Shown: piece by piece, positions 9,367 through 16,973 of the stretch
Layout: each line of letters opens with the position of its first letter
How positions within the stretch are numbered: position 1 is the stretch's first letter
DNA from: an uncultured Lachnospiraceae bacterium
GTDB lineage: Bacteria; Bacillota; Clostridia; Lachnospirales; Lachnospiraceae
Assembly (NCBI GenBank): GCA_947631605.1
Contig: CANRMC010000011.1
Span: 1 to 34,318 of the forward strand
Length of the DNA stretch: 34,318 nucleotides
Direction: 5' to 3'
Translations under genes and position numbers: made by a program
Notes under the pieces: model-generated
Seen by the model: only the letters and a program-made list of their open reading frames with translations
What the model was told of the DNA's origin: nothing
The model's database searches: none

Positions 9367-10800
9367 GTAAAATTTCATGGTGTCGCTTGCCTTGTCATAT
9401 ACGATATGGTCAACGATTTCCCGGAGGGCCGTTGCCCGGTCAACCATGCTGTCGCTGGATTCTATAAAATCATATACATCTTTGATCCTGTCCGGCGTGA
9501 CCGGTTCCGGAGCTATTGGCTGCTCCTCGTAATATTCAGTCACTAATTTTGCGATTTCCGCCTCAATTCGGGTTTTATTCTCTTTATACTCATCAATTGT
9601 ATCAATGCCTGATAAAAATGCCTCTCTGAGGCGATTAAGCCTGCTCCGGAGGGATTCTATTTGCTTTTCAATATGTTCCCGGCTTGGTTGATATGCTGGT
9701 ATGGGATCTAAGTAAGCAATTGTATCATTTCCGATAAGATCTTTGAGCCCTTCCATAACATCATGTTCCGCTTTGGCAGCAGTTATCGAATTTCGACACT
9801 CACACATGCCTTTGACATGGCGATAACATACAAAATGAGGATGCTCCACGTTCTTTTTCTTATTATACCCACGCTGGAAGGCGAGGGAAGCGCCGCAGGC
9901 GGAGCACTTGAGCATCCCGGACAGCCAGTGTTTTTCGGAGAGGATGGTACGCTTGCCATGATTCTGCGTTGCAGACATTTTTTTATATTTTTGGTTCGCC
10001 TGATTAAAGGTTTCCAGATCAATTAAAGGTTCATGTTTTCCGTCCACAATGATTGTTTCTCCTGAGAGCTTCCGAGCTCTGTTTTCTGTATAATTCCATC
10101 TTATTTTCCCGATATAAAAGGGATTCTGTATCATATCGATTATGTTCCGGGATTCCCATTTTCGGCCGCGGCGTGTGCGGTATCCTTTAGCGTTAATAAT
10201 ATAGGCGATATCTGCAAATGATTTATTTTCATTGACATATAGGTGGAAGCACATCCGGACCATATCGGCATAAGCACCATCAATGTAAGGGATAGTGTCC
10301 GGCCCTTTTTCCTTTTTGTATCCGCAGGGCGGATTTCCGTTATATCCGCCGGAAAGCGCCTTCTGCGTCATGCCTCGCTTCACTTCGCCAGACAAGCGAA
10401 TAGAATAGTACTCGTCCATCCATTCGAAGATTCGCTCTACCAGCTCGCCGATAAAACCATCCGGAAGCGGTTCCGATACGGAAATAACATCTACATTGTT
10501 CTTTTTGAGAAGAGATTTATAAACGATAGATTCTTCCTGGTTCCGGGCAAACCGTGAAAATTTCCAGACAAGGATAGCATCGTAAGGATGATCCTTAGAC
10601 TTACATTGGCCGATCATGGTTTGAAATTCCGGCCGCTTATCGGCTTTCCTGCCGGAAATACCGAGATCCTGATAAATATCGGTAATGACCATGTCATTGT
10701 TTTTTGCATACTCTTTAAGCAACCGGATCTGCGCATCCGGTGAGTATTCTTCCTGATCCGCCGTTGATACCCGGATGTACGCACATGCGATTTTTGGCAT
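9358..10800 (-). CDS. Large serine recombinase (site-specific integrase)
   Basis: MPKIACAYIRVSTADQEEYSPDAQIRLLKEYA...ISGRKADKRPEF...VWKFSRFARNQEES; recombinase and zinc-ribbon (CSACGASLAFQRG) domains; start reset to 10800 (GGAGTGATTGAT-ATG). Confidence 0.93.
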   Translation of the reverse strand: MPKIACAYIRVSTADQEEYSPDAQIRLLKEYAKNNDMVITDIYQDLGISGRKADKRPEFQTMIGQCKSKDHPYDAILVWKFSRFARNQEESIVYKSLLKKNNVDVISVSEPLPDGFIGELVERIFEWMDEYYSIRLSGEVKRGMTQKALSGGYNGNPPCGYKKEKGPDTIPYIDGAYADMVRMCFHLYVNENKSFADIAYIINAKGYRTRRGRKWESRNIIDMIQNPFYIGKIRWNYTENRARKLSGETIIVDGKHEPLIDLETFNQANQKYKKMSATQNHGKRTILSEKHWLSGMLKCSACGASLAFQRGYNKKKNVEHPHFVCYRHVKGMCECRNSITAAKAEHDVMEGLKDLIGNDTIAYLDPIPAYQPSREHIEKQIESLRSRLNRLREAFLSGIDTIDEYKENKTRIEAEIAKLVTEYYEEQPIAPEPVTPDRIKDVYDFIESSDSMVDRATALREIVDHIVYDKASDTMKFYLK

Positions 10801-10907
10801 ATCAATCACTCCTTTATGCAATTTGTTTTGCATAAATGCAGCTTCCATGATATAATATGCTTGCTTTGGTTATATCACACTGCATTTTATGCGGTTGGTG
10901 TAATCCG

Positions 10908-10937
10908 CCGCCTTCTGTTGGCGCAGAAGGCGGTTTT
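10908..10937. terminator. Stem-loop between recombinase promoter region and K+ channel gene
   Basis: CCGCCTTCTG-ttggcg-CAGAAGGCGG followed by TTTT. Confidence 0.55.
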
Positions 10938-10949
10938 CAAAGATTTAAA

Positions 10950-10991
10950 GAAATAGCATCTCAAGCTTTGTTGGGGCAGGGGTGCTATTTC
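10950..10991 (-). terminator. Stem-loop at the 3' end of the lysogeny operon
   Basis: GAAATAGCA ... TGCTATTTC, overlapping the channel stop codon. Confidence 0.4.
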
Positions 10992-11698
10992 TTATTTTTA
11001 TCTTCCTGCAGTTCGGACATGAAGCCTGCGGATATAATGCCGGCAGGCATAGCAACAATAGCGATACCAACAAGCGACGATACCATGCTTACAATCCGTC
11101 CAATATTGGTTAGCGGATAGATGTCGCCATAGCCGACAGTGGTTAGTGTTACGGTTGCCCAGTATATAGCATCAAAAAACGTCGGAAAGTTTTGTGGTTC
11201 AACCTGAAACATGATCATTGCAGAGAGAAGAACATATCCACATGCCAGATAACACACGGCGAGCAATGAATCCTTTTGTTTTTTTACGACGTTAAGGATG
11301 ATGTTAAAACTCTTTGAATATCGTAATATTTTAAGAGATTTCAAAGCCTTAAATAATCGGAAAATCTTCAACAAACGGAAGCCGCTGTTTAATATCGTCA
11401 GGACAGGAAGGATGGATAGCAGATCAAATATTGCAAAAATCGTGAAAGGATATCTTAAAAATGCTATTATTTTGCTTTTTGTATAACCATAATCTGCAGT
11501 GATCCAACGCAGGATATAGTCTACGATAAATACTCCGGTAGTTATGATATCTATCAAAAAGAATATAATGTTAGAAGTATTAAAACATAACGGTACCAGA
11601 CTGATGACGATTAAAACAAGCATAATCCGATCATACACAAGGCTTGCCTTATCATCTGGCTTTCCAATTTCAATAATTTCATATAATCTCTTTCTCAT
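10985..11698 (-). CDS. Voltage-gated potassium channel, six-TM type
   Basis: Selectivity filter TTVGYGD, S4-like RLLKIFRLFKALKSLKILRYSK, multiple TM helices. Confidence 0.92.
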   Translation of the reverse strand: MRKRLYEIIEIGKPDDKASLVYDRIMLVLIVISLVPLCFNTSNIIFFLIDIITTGVFIVDYILRWITADYGYTKSKIIAFLRYPFTIFAIFDLLSILPVLTILNSGFRLLKIFRLFKALKSLKILRYSKSFNIILNVVKKQKDSLLAVCYLACGYVLLSAMIMFQVEPQNFPTFFDAIYWATVTLTTVGYGDIYPLTNIGRIVSMVSSLVGIAIVAMPAGIISAGFMSELQEDKNKK

Positions 11699-11708
11699 TC
11701 GTGTACCT

Positions 11709-12827
11709 CTATAGTAGATTAAATAAATCCGCTTCGGTAATGATCTTCACTTTGCCACCTGCTGCTTGTACTTCTTTAGCCTTTTTAATCTTATTTCCGT
11801 AATTTCCACAGCTCCAATCCGGACTGCCAAGAGCACCGACCACTACAAAATCTGTTTTTGAAGATACAGAAGATTTAATAATACCACCTTTTTGAGTTAT
11901 AAGGGCTTCTATTTTATTTTTTTCTCCATTCTCAAAATTTCCTGTAAGGCAAAATGATTTATTGTTGAATTCAAAAAAATCTAAAGAATCGCTGGATATA
12001 GGATGGGTATATTCTTTGAACAGCATAAGCATTTCATCAAGTTCGGATTGTTCCAGAATACCATCTGCTAAAGATTCACTTACAACAGTAGCAACACGAT
12101 CATATGGAAACTGCCCACAAAGATGTTTATTTTCGTTCAACCATGTATTTAAGGAATAAATTTCTTCTTCAGTTAATTTATCATCGGAGATAATTCCTAA
12201 GAGTAGCACATGTAGCTGTTGCAGGGCCTTGGTTTGGTCGGTATAGTTTATATGAAATTGCTTCTGCATTTTTGCATCTAAAGCAGGAGGCTCAAATGAA
12301 AGTAATTTTTCATAGCATTCCTTTGTGATTTCGCAATCCCGTAACGCACGATGTGCACCACAAGTATTTATTGTGAAATACGATGCAACTGTAGATAGTG
12401 ATATGTTTGGCAGAAAGGACATTTTTTCCCTGGCGAGATATAAAATATCGATGTAGTCATTGTTAAAAGTAATATTTAAATTTTTGGAAAATCTCTGAAG
12501 AATAGGAATATCAAATGTTGAAATATTGTATCCTAAAAGTCGAGAATTTCCAATAAAATTAATAAATTCAGGAAGGACAATTTCAATACTTCTTTCATTT
12601 GTAAGCATAGAATCTGTTATTCCATTGATTTTTGAAGAAGCTTCATTTATTGGATTCAGGGGTTTTACCAAAGAGGTAAATTTACCAATTATATTTGTAT
12701 CTTTTACTTTGATAGCAGATATTTCAACAATCTCAGCAGTTTTGGAATTTAATCCAGACGTTTCCAGATCAAATACGATATAGTCGGGTTTACTAGATAT
12801 AGTCTGTTGAAAAAAACTAAGAAACAT
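11709..12827 (-). CDS. DnaQ-like 3'-5' exonuclease with middle TerB-like region and C-terminal BRCT domain
   Basis: VFDLETSGLNSKTAEIVEISAIK; HRALRDCEIT; ...DDKLTEEEIYSLNTWL...LADGILEQSELDEM; BRCT FCLTGNFENGEKNKIEALITQKGGIIKSSVSSKTDFVVVG; start 12827 (GGAGGTATTTTTCCC-ATG) avoids overlap with the repressor. Confidence 0.85.
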   Translation of the reverse strand: MFLSFFQQTISSKPDYIVFDLETSGLNSKTAEIVEISAIKVKDTNIIGKFTSLVKPLNPINEASSKINGITDSMLTNERSIEIVLPEFINFIGNSRLLGYNISTFDIPILQRFSKNLNITFNNDYIDILYLAREKMSFLPNISLSTVASYFTINTCGAHRALRDCEITKECYEKLLSFEPPALDAKMQKQFHINYTDQTKALQQLHVLLLGIISDDKLTEEEIYSLNTWLNENKHLCGQFPYDRVATVVSESLADGILEQSELDEMLMLFKEYTHPISSDSLDFFEFNNKSFCLTGNFENGEKNKIEALITQKGGIIKSSVSSKTDFVVVGALGSPDWSCGNYGNKIKKAKEVQAAGGKVKIITEADLFNLL

Positions 12828-12855
12828 GGGAAAAATACCTCCAAATATTTTTTTG

Positions 12856-13470
12856 TTAAAATCTTGCTCGAAGTTCTTTAACCTTGCCAATGATTTGTAC
12901 CGGTTTGTTAATTATCTCATCTTTATTGAAATATAAAGGATCATATTTCGGATTAAATGATATAAGGGCAATACCATCCTCATATTTTTTTAACCTCTTG
13001 CAAACTGCGTCGTCACCATTTATTAAGGCGATAACGAGATCACCATCATCAGCAAAATCTTGTTTACGGACAATCACAATATCTGAATCAGAAATCTTAG
13101 GCTCCATCGAGTCACCTTTAATTTTTAAGGCAAAATATTCTCCATCAGCAGCCATTTCTTGTGATATTTCTTCTGTATCTATGATATTCTCAATAGCAGT
13201 GATAGGTATTCCAGCGGCTACTCTGCCCAGGACATTTATTTTTACGCCTGATTTTTTTGTAGGAGAATCTTCCCACCCCATTAAGAAAGAAACGGTTGTA
13301 TTCAATTCGTTCGCAAATTCGATTACTTTACTCTGTACGATATCATTAATGCCGGTTTCAATTTTGGCAATAGTTGATTTGTTTTTATATCCCAATCGCT
13401 GAGCGAGAGCTTCTTGAGATATTCCGAGAGCTTCTCGTCTTTCTTTAATTCTCTTTCCGATTTCTGCCAT
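12856..13470 (-). CDS. Phage repressor, HTH (XRE) + S24 LexA-like peptidase
   Basis: ISQEALAQRLGYKNKSTIAKIETG; cleavage-like GRVAAGIPI; catalytic GDSMEP and DAVCKRLK. Confidence 0.93.
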   Translation of the reverse strand: MAEIGKRIKERREALGISQEALAQRLGYKNKSTIAKIETGINDIVQSKVIEFANELNTTVSFLMGWEDSPTKKSGVKINVLGRVAAGIPITAIENIIDTEEISQEMAADGEYFALKIKGDSMEPKISDSDIVIVRKQDFADDGDLVIALINGDDAVCKRLKKYEDGIALISFNPKYDPLYFNKDEIINKPVQIIGKVKELRARF

Positions 13471-13490
13471 AAAGAAGCCTCCAATCTTTT

Positions 13491-13511
13491 TGATATATTG
13501 TTAATATATCA
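13491..13511. promoter_or_regulatory. Candidate operator (inverted repeat)
   Basis: TGATATATT-gtt-AATATATCA, 9-bp arms, 20 bp upstream of the repressor start. Confidence 0.55.
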
Positions 13512-13559
13512 TAGGGTTTCTTTAAAATCAATAAAGTTTGAAAAAAAAGTAAAAAATAG

Positions 13560-13588
13560 TTGACTAATAATCACTATAATGTTATATT
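13560..13588 (+). promoter_or_regulatory. Rightward early promoter (PR-like)
   Basis: TTGACT - 17 nt - TATATT upstream of the Cro-like gene. Confidence 0.65.
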
Positions 13589-13595
13589 CTTCTTA

Positions 13596-13612
13596 GATGA
13601 TTTAAAATCATC
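13596..13612. promoter_or_regulatory. Candidate operator, perfect palindrome
   Basis: GATGATTT-A-AAATCATC; related copy at 13843-13857. Confidence 0.6.
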
Positions 13613-13630
13613 AGAGAGGAGTGAAATAAA

Positions 13631-13867
13631 TTGACAAATTCAGCAGCATTAAGGGCGGTTATCGAAAGCCGCGGTTTGAAATTAAAATACGTCGCACAAT
13701 CGTTAGGATTATCTTCGTATGGATTAAAGCTGAAAATTGACAACAAACAGGAATTTAAAACAAGTGAAGTTTCTGCTCTATGTGATTTATTAAAAATTGA
13801 ATCACTTAGTGAGAAGGAGAGTATTTTTTTTGCAAAGGAAGGTGATTTAAAATCATCTATTGTGTGA
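13631..13867 (+). CDS. Cro-like / small phage regulator (DUF739-like)
   Basis: TTG start after GAGAGGAG; MTNSAALRAVIESRGLKLKYVAQSLGLSSYGLKLKIDNKQEFKTSEVSALCDLLKI. Confidence 0.8.
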   Translation: MTNSAALRAVIESRGLKLKYVAQSLGLSSYGLKLKIDNKQEFKTSEVSALCDLLKIESLSEKESIFFAKEGDLKSSIV

Positions 13868-13944
13868 CTTTATAACTATATAGATGAAAGAAAGAACACT
13901 GATTCGAAGTCAGAATAATTTAATAAAAAAGGCAGGTGATGATC

Positions 13945-14091
13945 ATGGGTAACAGAGAATTTTATGTGAAGGTTAATGGCGATTACGTAAACATTAATAC
14001 GCTGCCGGAAGAAGTGCAGGAGCAGATCAAGAAGGATTTAACAAAACGATACACAGATACAGTAGCTAAGCAGTTGGCAACAAGGAGGTAG
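13945..14091 (+). CDS. Small phage protein
   Basis: MGNREFYVKVNGDYVNINTLPEEVQEQIKKDLTKRYTDTVAKQLATRR*; RBS-like AGGTGATGATC; absent from ORF track because <60 aa. Confidence 0.6.
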   Translation: MGNREFYVKVNGDYVNINTLPEEVQEQIKKDLTKRYTDTVAKQLATRR

Positions 14092-14096
14092 GACAT

Positions 14097-14306
14097 ATGA
14101 CAAATGCCTATAAAAGATACAGTAAAACGTATCGAGACGAACTGGATAAAATGATTGCCGCAGCGAAAGATCTTCAAAGCAATAAGGTTGCAGGAATAGA
14201 CCTGAATAAAACCTTATTTGAATCTTTTGACACCATGGAGCAGGCATCGGAAACATATCACAAGGAGTTTGCAAAAGAATATGCAGAAAAGAAAAGAGCT
14301 GTCTGA
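14097..14306 (+). CDS. Small hypothetical phage protein
   Basis: ORF with AGGAGGT upstream. Confidence 0.65.
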   Translation: MTNAYKRYSKTYRDELDKMIAAAKDLQSNKVAGIDLNKTLFESFDTMEQASETYHKEFAKEYAEKKRAV

Positions 14307-14475
14307 GGAAGATAAAGCAGCGCTGATTGATGGAGTAGAACTTGCCAGGGATCTAGGGTTAGCGAATGAACTATTGCAAGAAGATTTAGATCTGTATGAA
14401 GAGCTTGTTACAGAAAAAGGAGAAGAAAAATGCGAAAGAGTAAAAAGGGAAAGATGGCAGCAGTTGTCTTTATGA
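14281..14475 (+). CDS. Small hypothetical phage protein
   Basis: MQKRKELSEEDKAALIDGVELARDLGLANELLQEDLDLYEEL; internal ATG at 14281 preferred over 14218. Confidence 0.5.
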   Translation: MQKRKELSEEDKAALIDGVELARDLGLANELLQEDLDLYEELVTEKGEEKCERVKRERWQQLSL

Positions 14476-14612
14476 AGGAACTGATAACGCTGGTTTCCTT
14501 GGCCCTGATTGTATGGGTGCTTATGTCAACCATTGATGTGATCAGTCACAACATTTTTGACTTTAACTATCAATGGTGGAACGCCTGGAAGCTGGCGATT
14601 GAAATATTTTAA
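14430..14612 (+). CDS. Small single-TM protein
   Basis: MRKSKKGKMAAVVFMKELITLVSLALIVWVLMSTIDVISHNIF...; RBS GGAGAAG. Confidence 0.55.
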   Translation: MRKSKKGKMAAVVFMKELITLVSLALIVWVLMSTIDVISHNIFDFNYQWWNAWKLAIEIF

Positions 14613-14628
14613 GTTGCGCCGGCGCAAC
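14613..14628. repeat. Perfect 16-bp palindrome GTTGCGCCGGCGCAAC
   Basis: Read directly; one-mismatch copy at 30840-30855. Confidence 0.9.
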
Positions 14629-14643
14629 GGGAAGGAGAAAGAA

Positions 14644-14808
14644 ATGTGGTACAGAATATGTCCGGATTGCGGAGCAAATCTTGATCCGGGTGAGAAATGC
14701 GACTGTAAGGAGAAAAAATATGAAGAAGAGCAGACCAAGGGTACCGACACTGGAGGAAAAGCAGCTGATGACGAAGAACAAGCTGGACTGGCATACATGG
14801 CTTGTTGA
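14644..14808 (+). CDS. Small zinc-ribbon-like protein
   Basis: MWYRICPDCGANLDPGEKCDCKEKKYEEEQ...; two CxxC/CxC pairs. Confidence 0.65.
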   Translation: MWYRICPDCGANLDPGEKCDCKEKKYEEEQTKGTDTGGKAADDEEQAGLAYMAC

Positions 14809-14905
14809 TGATTCGAAGAGCAGCGACATAGCAATCACTGTAGTAAGCAAAAAGTCATTTGCACAAAGAATCATTTGGAAAGAAAAAGGCGCTGCCAGAA
14901 GGTAG
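14720..14905 (+). CDS. Small phage protein (DUF6906-like), overlapping previous gene out of frame
   Basis: MKKSRPRVPTLEEKQLMTKNKLDWHTWLVDDSKSSDIAITVVSKKSFAQRIIWK; AAGGAG upstream. Confidence 0.55.
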   Translation: MKKSRPRVPTLEEKQLMTKNKLDWHTWLVDDSKSSDIAITVVSKKSFAQRIIWKEKGAARR

Positions 14906-15004
14906 AACCTCTGACAGCGCGGTAATGCTGGTGCACTACAAACCACAAAATCAGTGTACCATGCATTACCGAAAAAGTCAATTAAAATGGGGCTTTCGAG
15001 CCTC
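14889..15004 (+). ncRNA. Candidate structured region: three consecutive stem-loops
   Basis: GCGCTGCCAGAAGGT/ACCTCTGACAGCGC (14889-14920), CGGTAATGCTGGTGCACT/AGTGTACCATGCATTACCG (14920-14971), GGGGCT-TTCG-AGCCTC (14989-15004). Confidence 0.5.
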
Positions 15005-15054
15005 TATGTGGCTTTATCAATATATTAAACTTAGGACAGGCAGGAAGTATAGGC

Positions 15055-16329
15055 ATGGCATACTGGCGAGATAAGTGGGAATCAGACAACTCAATAGAAT
15101 ACGAGCTTAAATATGCCGGCAGATATGGAGCAAAGGGTGAACAAAGAGCAAAGAAAAAGAAAGCGACACCGGATCAGATTAAGAAGCAGAACCAGAGGAA
15201 CAAAGAGAACAGGGTACGAAGGTTGCTGCAGGCGAATTTTTATCCGAATGATCTTTGGATAACGCTTAAATACCCGAAGGGAACCAGAAAGAGCATGGCA
15301 GAGGCAGCAGATGAAATGAAGAGGTTTCTCCGGGGAATGCGTAAAGATTACAGAATCCGAGGAGAAGCCTTTAAGTATATCTACCGCATAGAAATAGGAA
15401 AAATGGGAGGCGTACATATACACATCCTGCTCAACCGGATATGGGGAGCAGATCTTCTGGCATCGAAAAACTGGGCGTTTGGCAATGCCGATTATAGCAA
15501 CGTCCGGGAAGAAGGCGGAATGGCAAAGCTGGCAGCCTATATCGTAAAGCCTATGCCGGAAGATAGCGGACAGATGAGCTTCCTGCCGGAAGAAAAGAAG
15601 CAATGCGTCAGATACAGCACATCAAGAAATCTGATCCGGCCAGAGCCGGAGAGGAAGCACTATTCCAAACGGACGGTCCGGACACTCATAGAAAACGGTC
15701 CAAAGGCTTCGCCTGGCTTTTATATTGACAAAGACTCAATCATATCAGGGATCAACCCGTATACAGGATATTCTTATTTCCGGTACAGGGAGCTGGCGCT
15801 TCATCCGGTACGTCGGCGGATCCGTATGCCGGATAAAGAAAAAGAGAAAGGAGCAAAGATGAAGGAAGTAAACATATACATATACAACGGAATCACTGGA
15901 GTCAAGCGACAGGAAGGCATCATTGGCTATGTCATGGAAACAAGGTCAGTAAAAGGAAAAATAAGGACGTTGGAGCAGTTTTATCGCATAAAAAATGTGA
16001 CGCGAGCACAGGCGGAGCTGACTATATTAACAGCAGCATTAAAACGGCTCTTATATCCATGCAATCTGATGGTATATACAGCATTTGACGGTATAGCCGC
16101 TGCATATGACCAGGGCTGGGTTAAACGCTGGCAGGAAACAGGCTGGGTGACAAGCAAAGGGAAGGATGTTGCAAACAAGGAAGAATGGCAGCAGTTCCTC
16201 AACGCGCTGAATCTGAGCAGTATTACCTTCAAAACGCAGGACAAGCATACATACAGCGGATGGATGAGCAGAGAAATAGAGATCAACCCTGACAGGGTAA
16301 AAGAATATCCGCCAAGCACCGAAAATTGA
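15055..16329 (+). CDS. HUH-type replication initiator-like protein fused to RNase H-like C-terminal domain
   Basis: Motif 1 DLWITLKYP, HUH motif GGVHIHILLN, Tyr motif AKLAAYIVK; C-terminal VNIYIYNG...RAQAELTILTAALKRL...GWVKRWQETGWVTSKGKDVANKEEWQ. Confidence 0.75.
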   Translation: MAYWRDKWESDNSIEYELKYAGRYGAKGEQRAKKKKATPDQIKKQNQRNKENRVRRLLQANFYPNDLWITLKYPKGTRKSMAEAADEMKRFLRGMRKDYRIRGEAFKYIYRIEIGKMGGVHIHILLNRIWGADLLASKNWAFGNADYSNVREEGGMAKLAAYIVKPMPEDSGQMSFLPEEKKQCVRYSTSRNLIRPEPERKHYSKRTVRTLIENGPKASPGFYIDKDSIISGINPYTGYSYFRYRELALHPVRRRIRMPDKEKEKGAKMKEVNIYIYNGITGVKRQEGIIGYVMETRSVKGKIRTLEQFYRIKNVTRAQAELTILTAALKRLLYPCNLMVYTAFDGIAAAYDQGWVKRWQETGWVTSKGKDVANKEEWQQFLNALNLSSITFKTQDKHTYSGWMSREIEINPDRVKEYPPSTEN

Positions 16330-16365
16330 AATATATCACACGAAACTCATTAACTAGGCATGTAA

Positions 16366-16383
16366 GCCGGGAATATTCCCGGC
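16366..16383. promoter_or_regulatory. Perfect 18-bp palindrome upstream of sigma-like gene
   Basis: GCCGGGAATATTCCCGGC, directly before AAAGGAG. Confidence 0.7.
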
Positions 16384-16398
16384 AGAAAGGAGATCTGG

Positions 16399-16917
16399 AT
16401 GACGTTAGAAGAACGCAATGATTGGATAGTACAGAATCTGGGACTGATTCGTTTTTTTCTGCGGGATTTCCGAACGTATGGAAATTATGAAGACATCATA
16501 CAGGAGGGAACCATAGGTGCCATGGTAGCACTTGACCGCATGGAAGGAGAGGTCAAAAAAGAGTATGTAAGGAAATATGTCATAGGTTATGTCCGGCACA
16601 GTTTCGGTGCGATTGTGCATGTACCCAAACATATAAATATTAACATCGAGGTATTGTCATTAAATTATGACTATGATAGTGATCGGAATGCGGCTGATTA
16701 TCTTGTGTCCGGTTATGAAAGATACAATGATGTCATTACAAAAGTTGATTTTGAAAATGCATTAAAGCATTTGAAACCGAACAAGCGTGAAATCGCAGAA
16801 ATGTATAGCAAGGGCTTTACTTTCAAAGAGATAGCGGAAGTGCGAGGAACATCTCCACAGGCGGTACGTTTACATATGGATGATATAAGAGACGTCTTAA
16901 AAAAATATGCAATATAA
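16399..16917 (+). CDS. Phage-encoded sigma-70-family-like factor
   Basis: Region 2-like YEDIIQEGTIGAMVALDRMEG...YVIGYVRHS; region 4-like HTH LKPNKREIAEMYSKGFTFKEIAEVRGTSPQAVRLHMDDIR. Confidence 0.7.
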   Translation: MTLEERNDWIVQNLGLIRFFLRDFRTYGNYEDIIQEGTIGAMVALDRMEGEVKKEYVRKYVIGYVRHSFGAIVHVPKHININIEVLSLNYDYDSDRNAADYLVSGYERYNDVITKVDFENALKHLKPNKREIAEMYSKGFTFKEIAEVRGTSPQAVRLHMDDIRDVLKKYAI

Positions 16918-16929
16918 ATAGCAAAGAAA

Positions 16930-16973
16930 GGAGTAAGAGGTTTGCTGGCCAGCGTGAAAGAGCTCTTTACTCC
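16930..16973 (+). promoter_or_regulatory. Stem-loop with SD in the 5' arm plus short leader ORF overlapping the next start
   Basis: GGAGTAAGAG ... CTCTTTACTCC with inner GCTGGCCAGC; TTG CTG GCC AGC GTG AAA GAG CTC TTT ACT CCG TGA, whose stop overlaps the GTG at 16974. Confidence 0.45.

Noticed and set aside
10851-10876. Minus-strand sporulation-sigma-like promoter (GATATAA ... CATATTATA) upstream of the serine recombinase
   Set aside because: Attractive for mother-cell excision, but the spacing between elements (~10 nt) is shorter than expected for sigE, and no AC at sigK distance; needs 5'-end mapping
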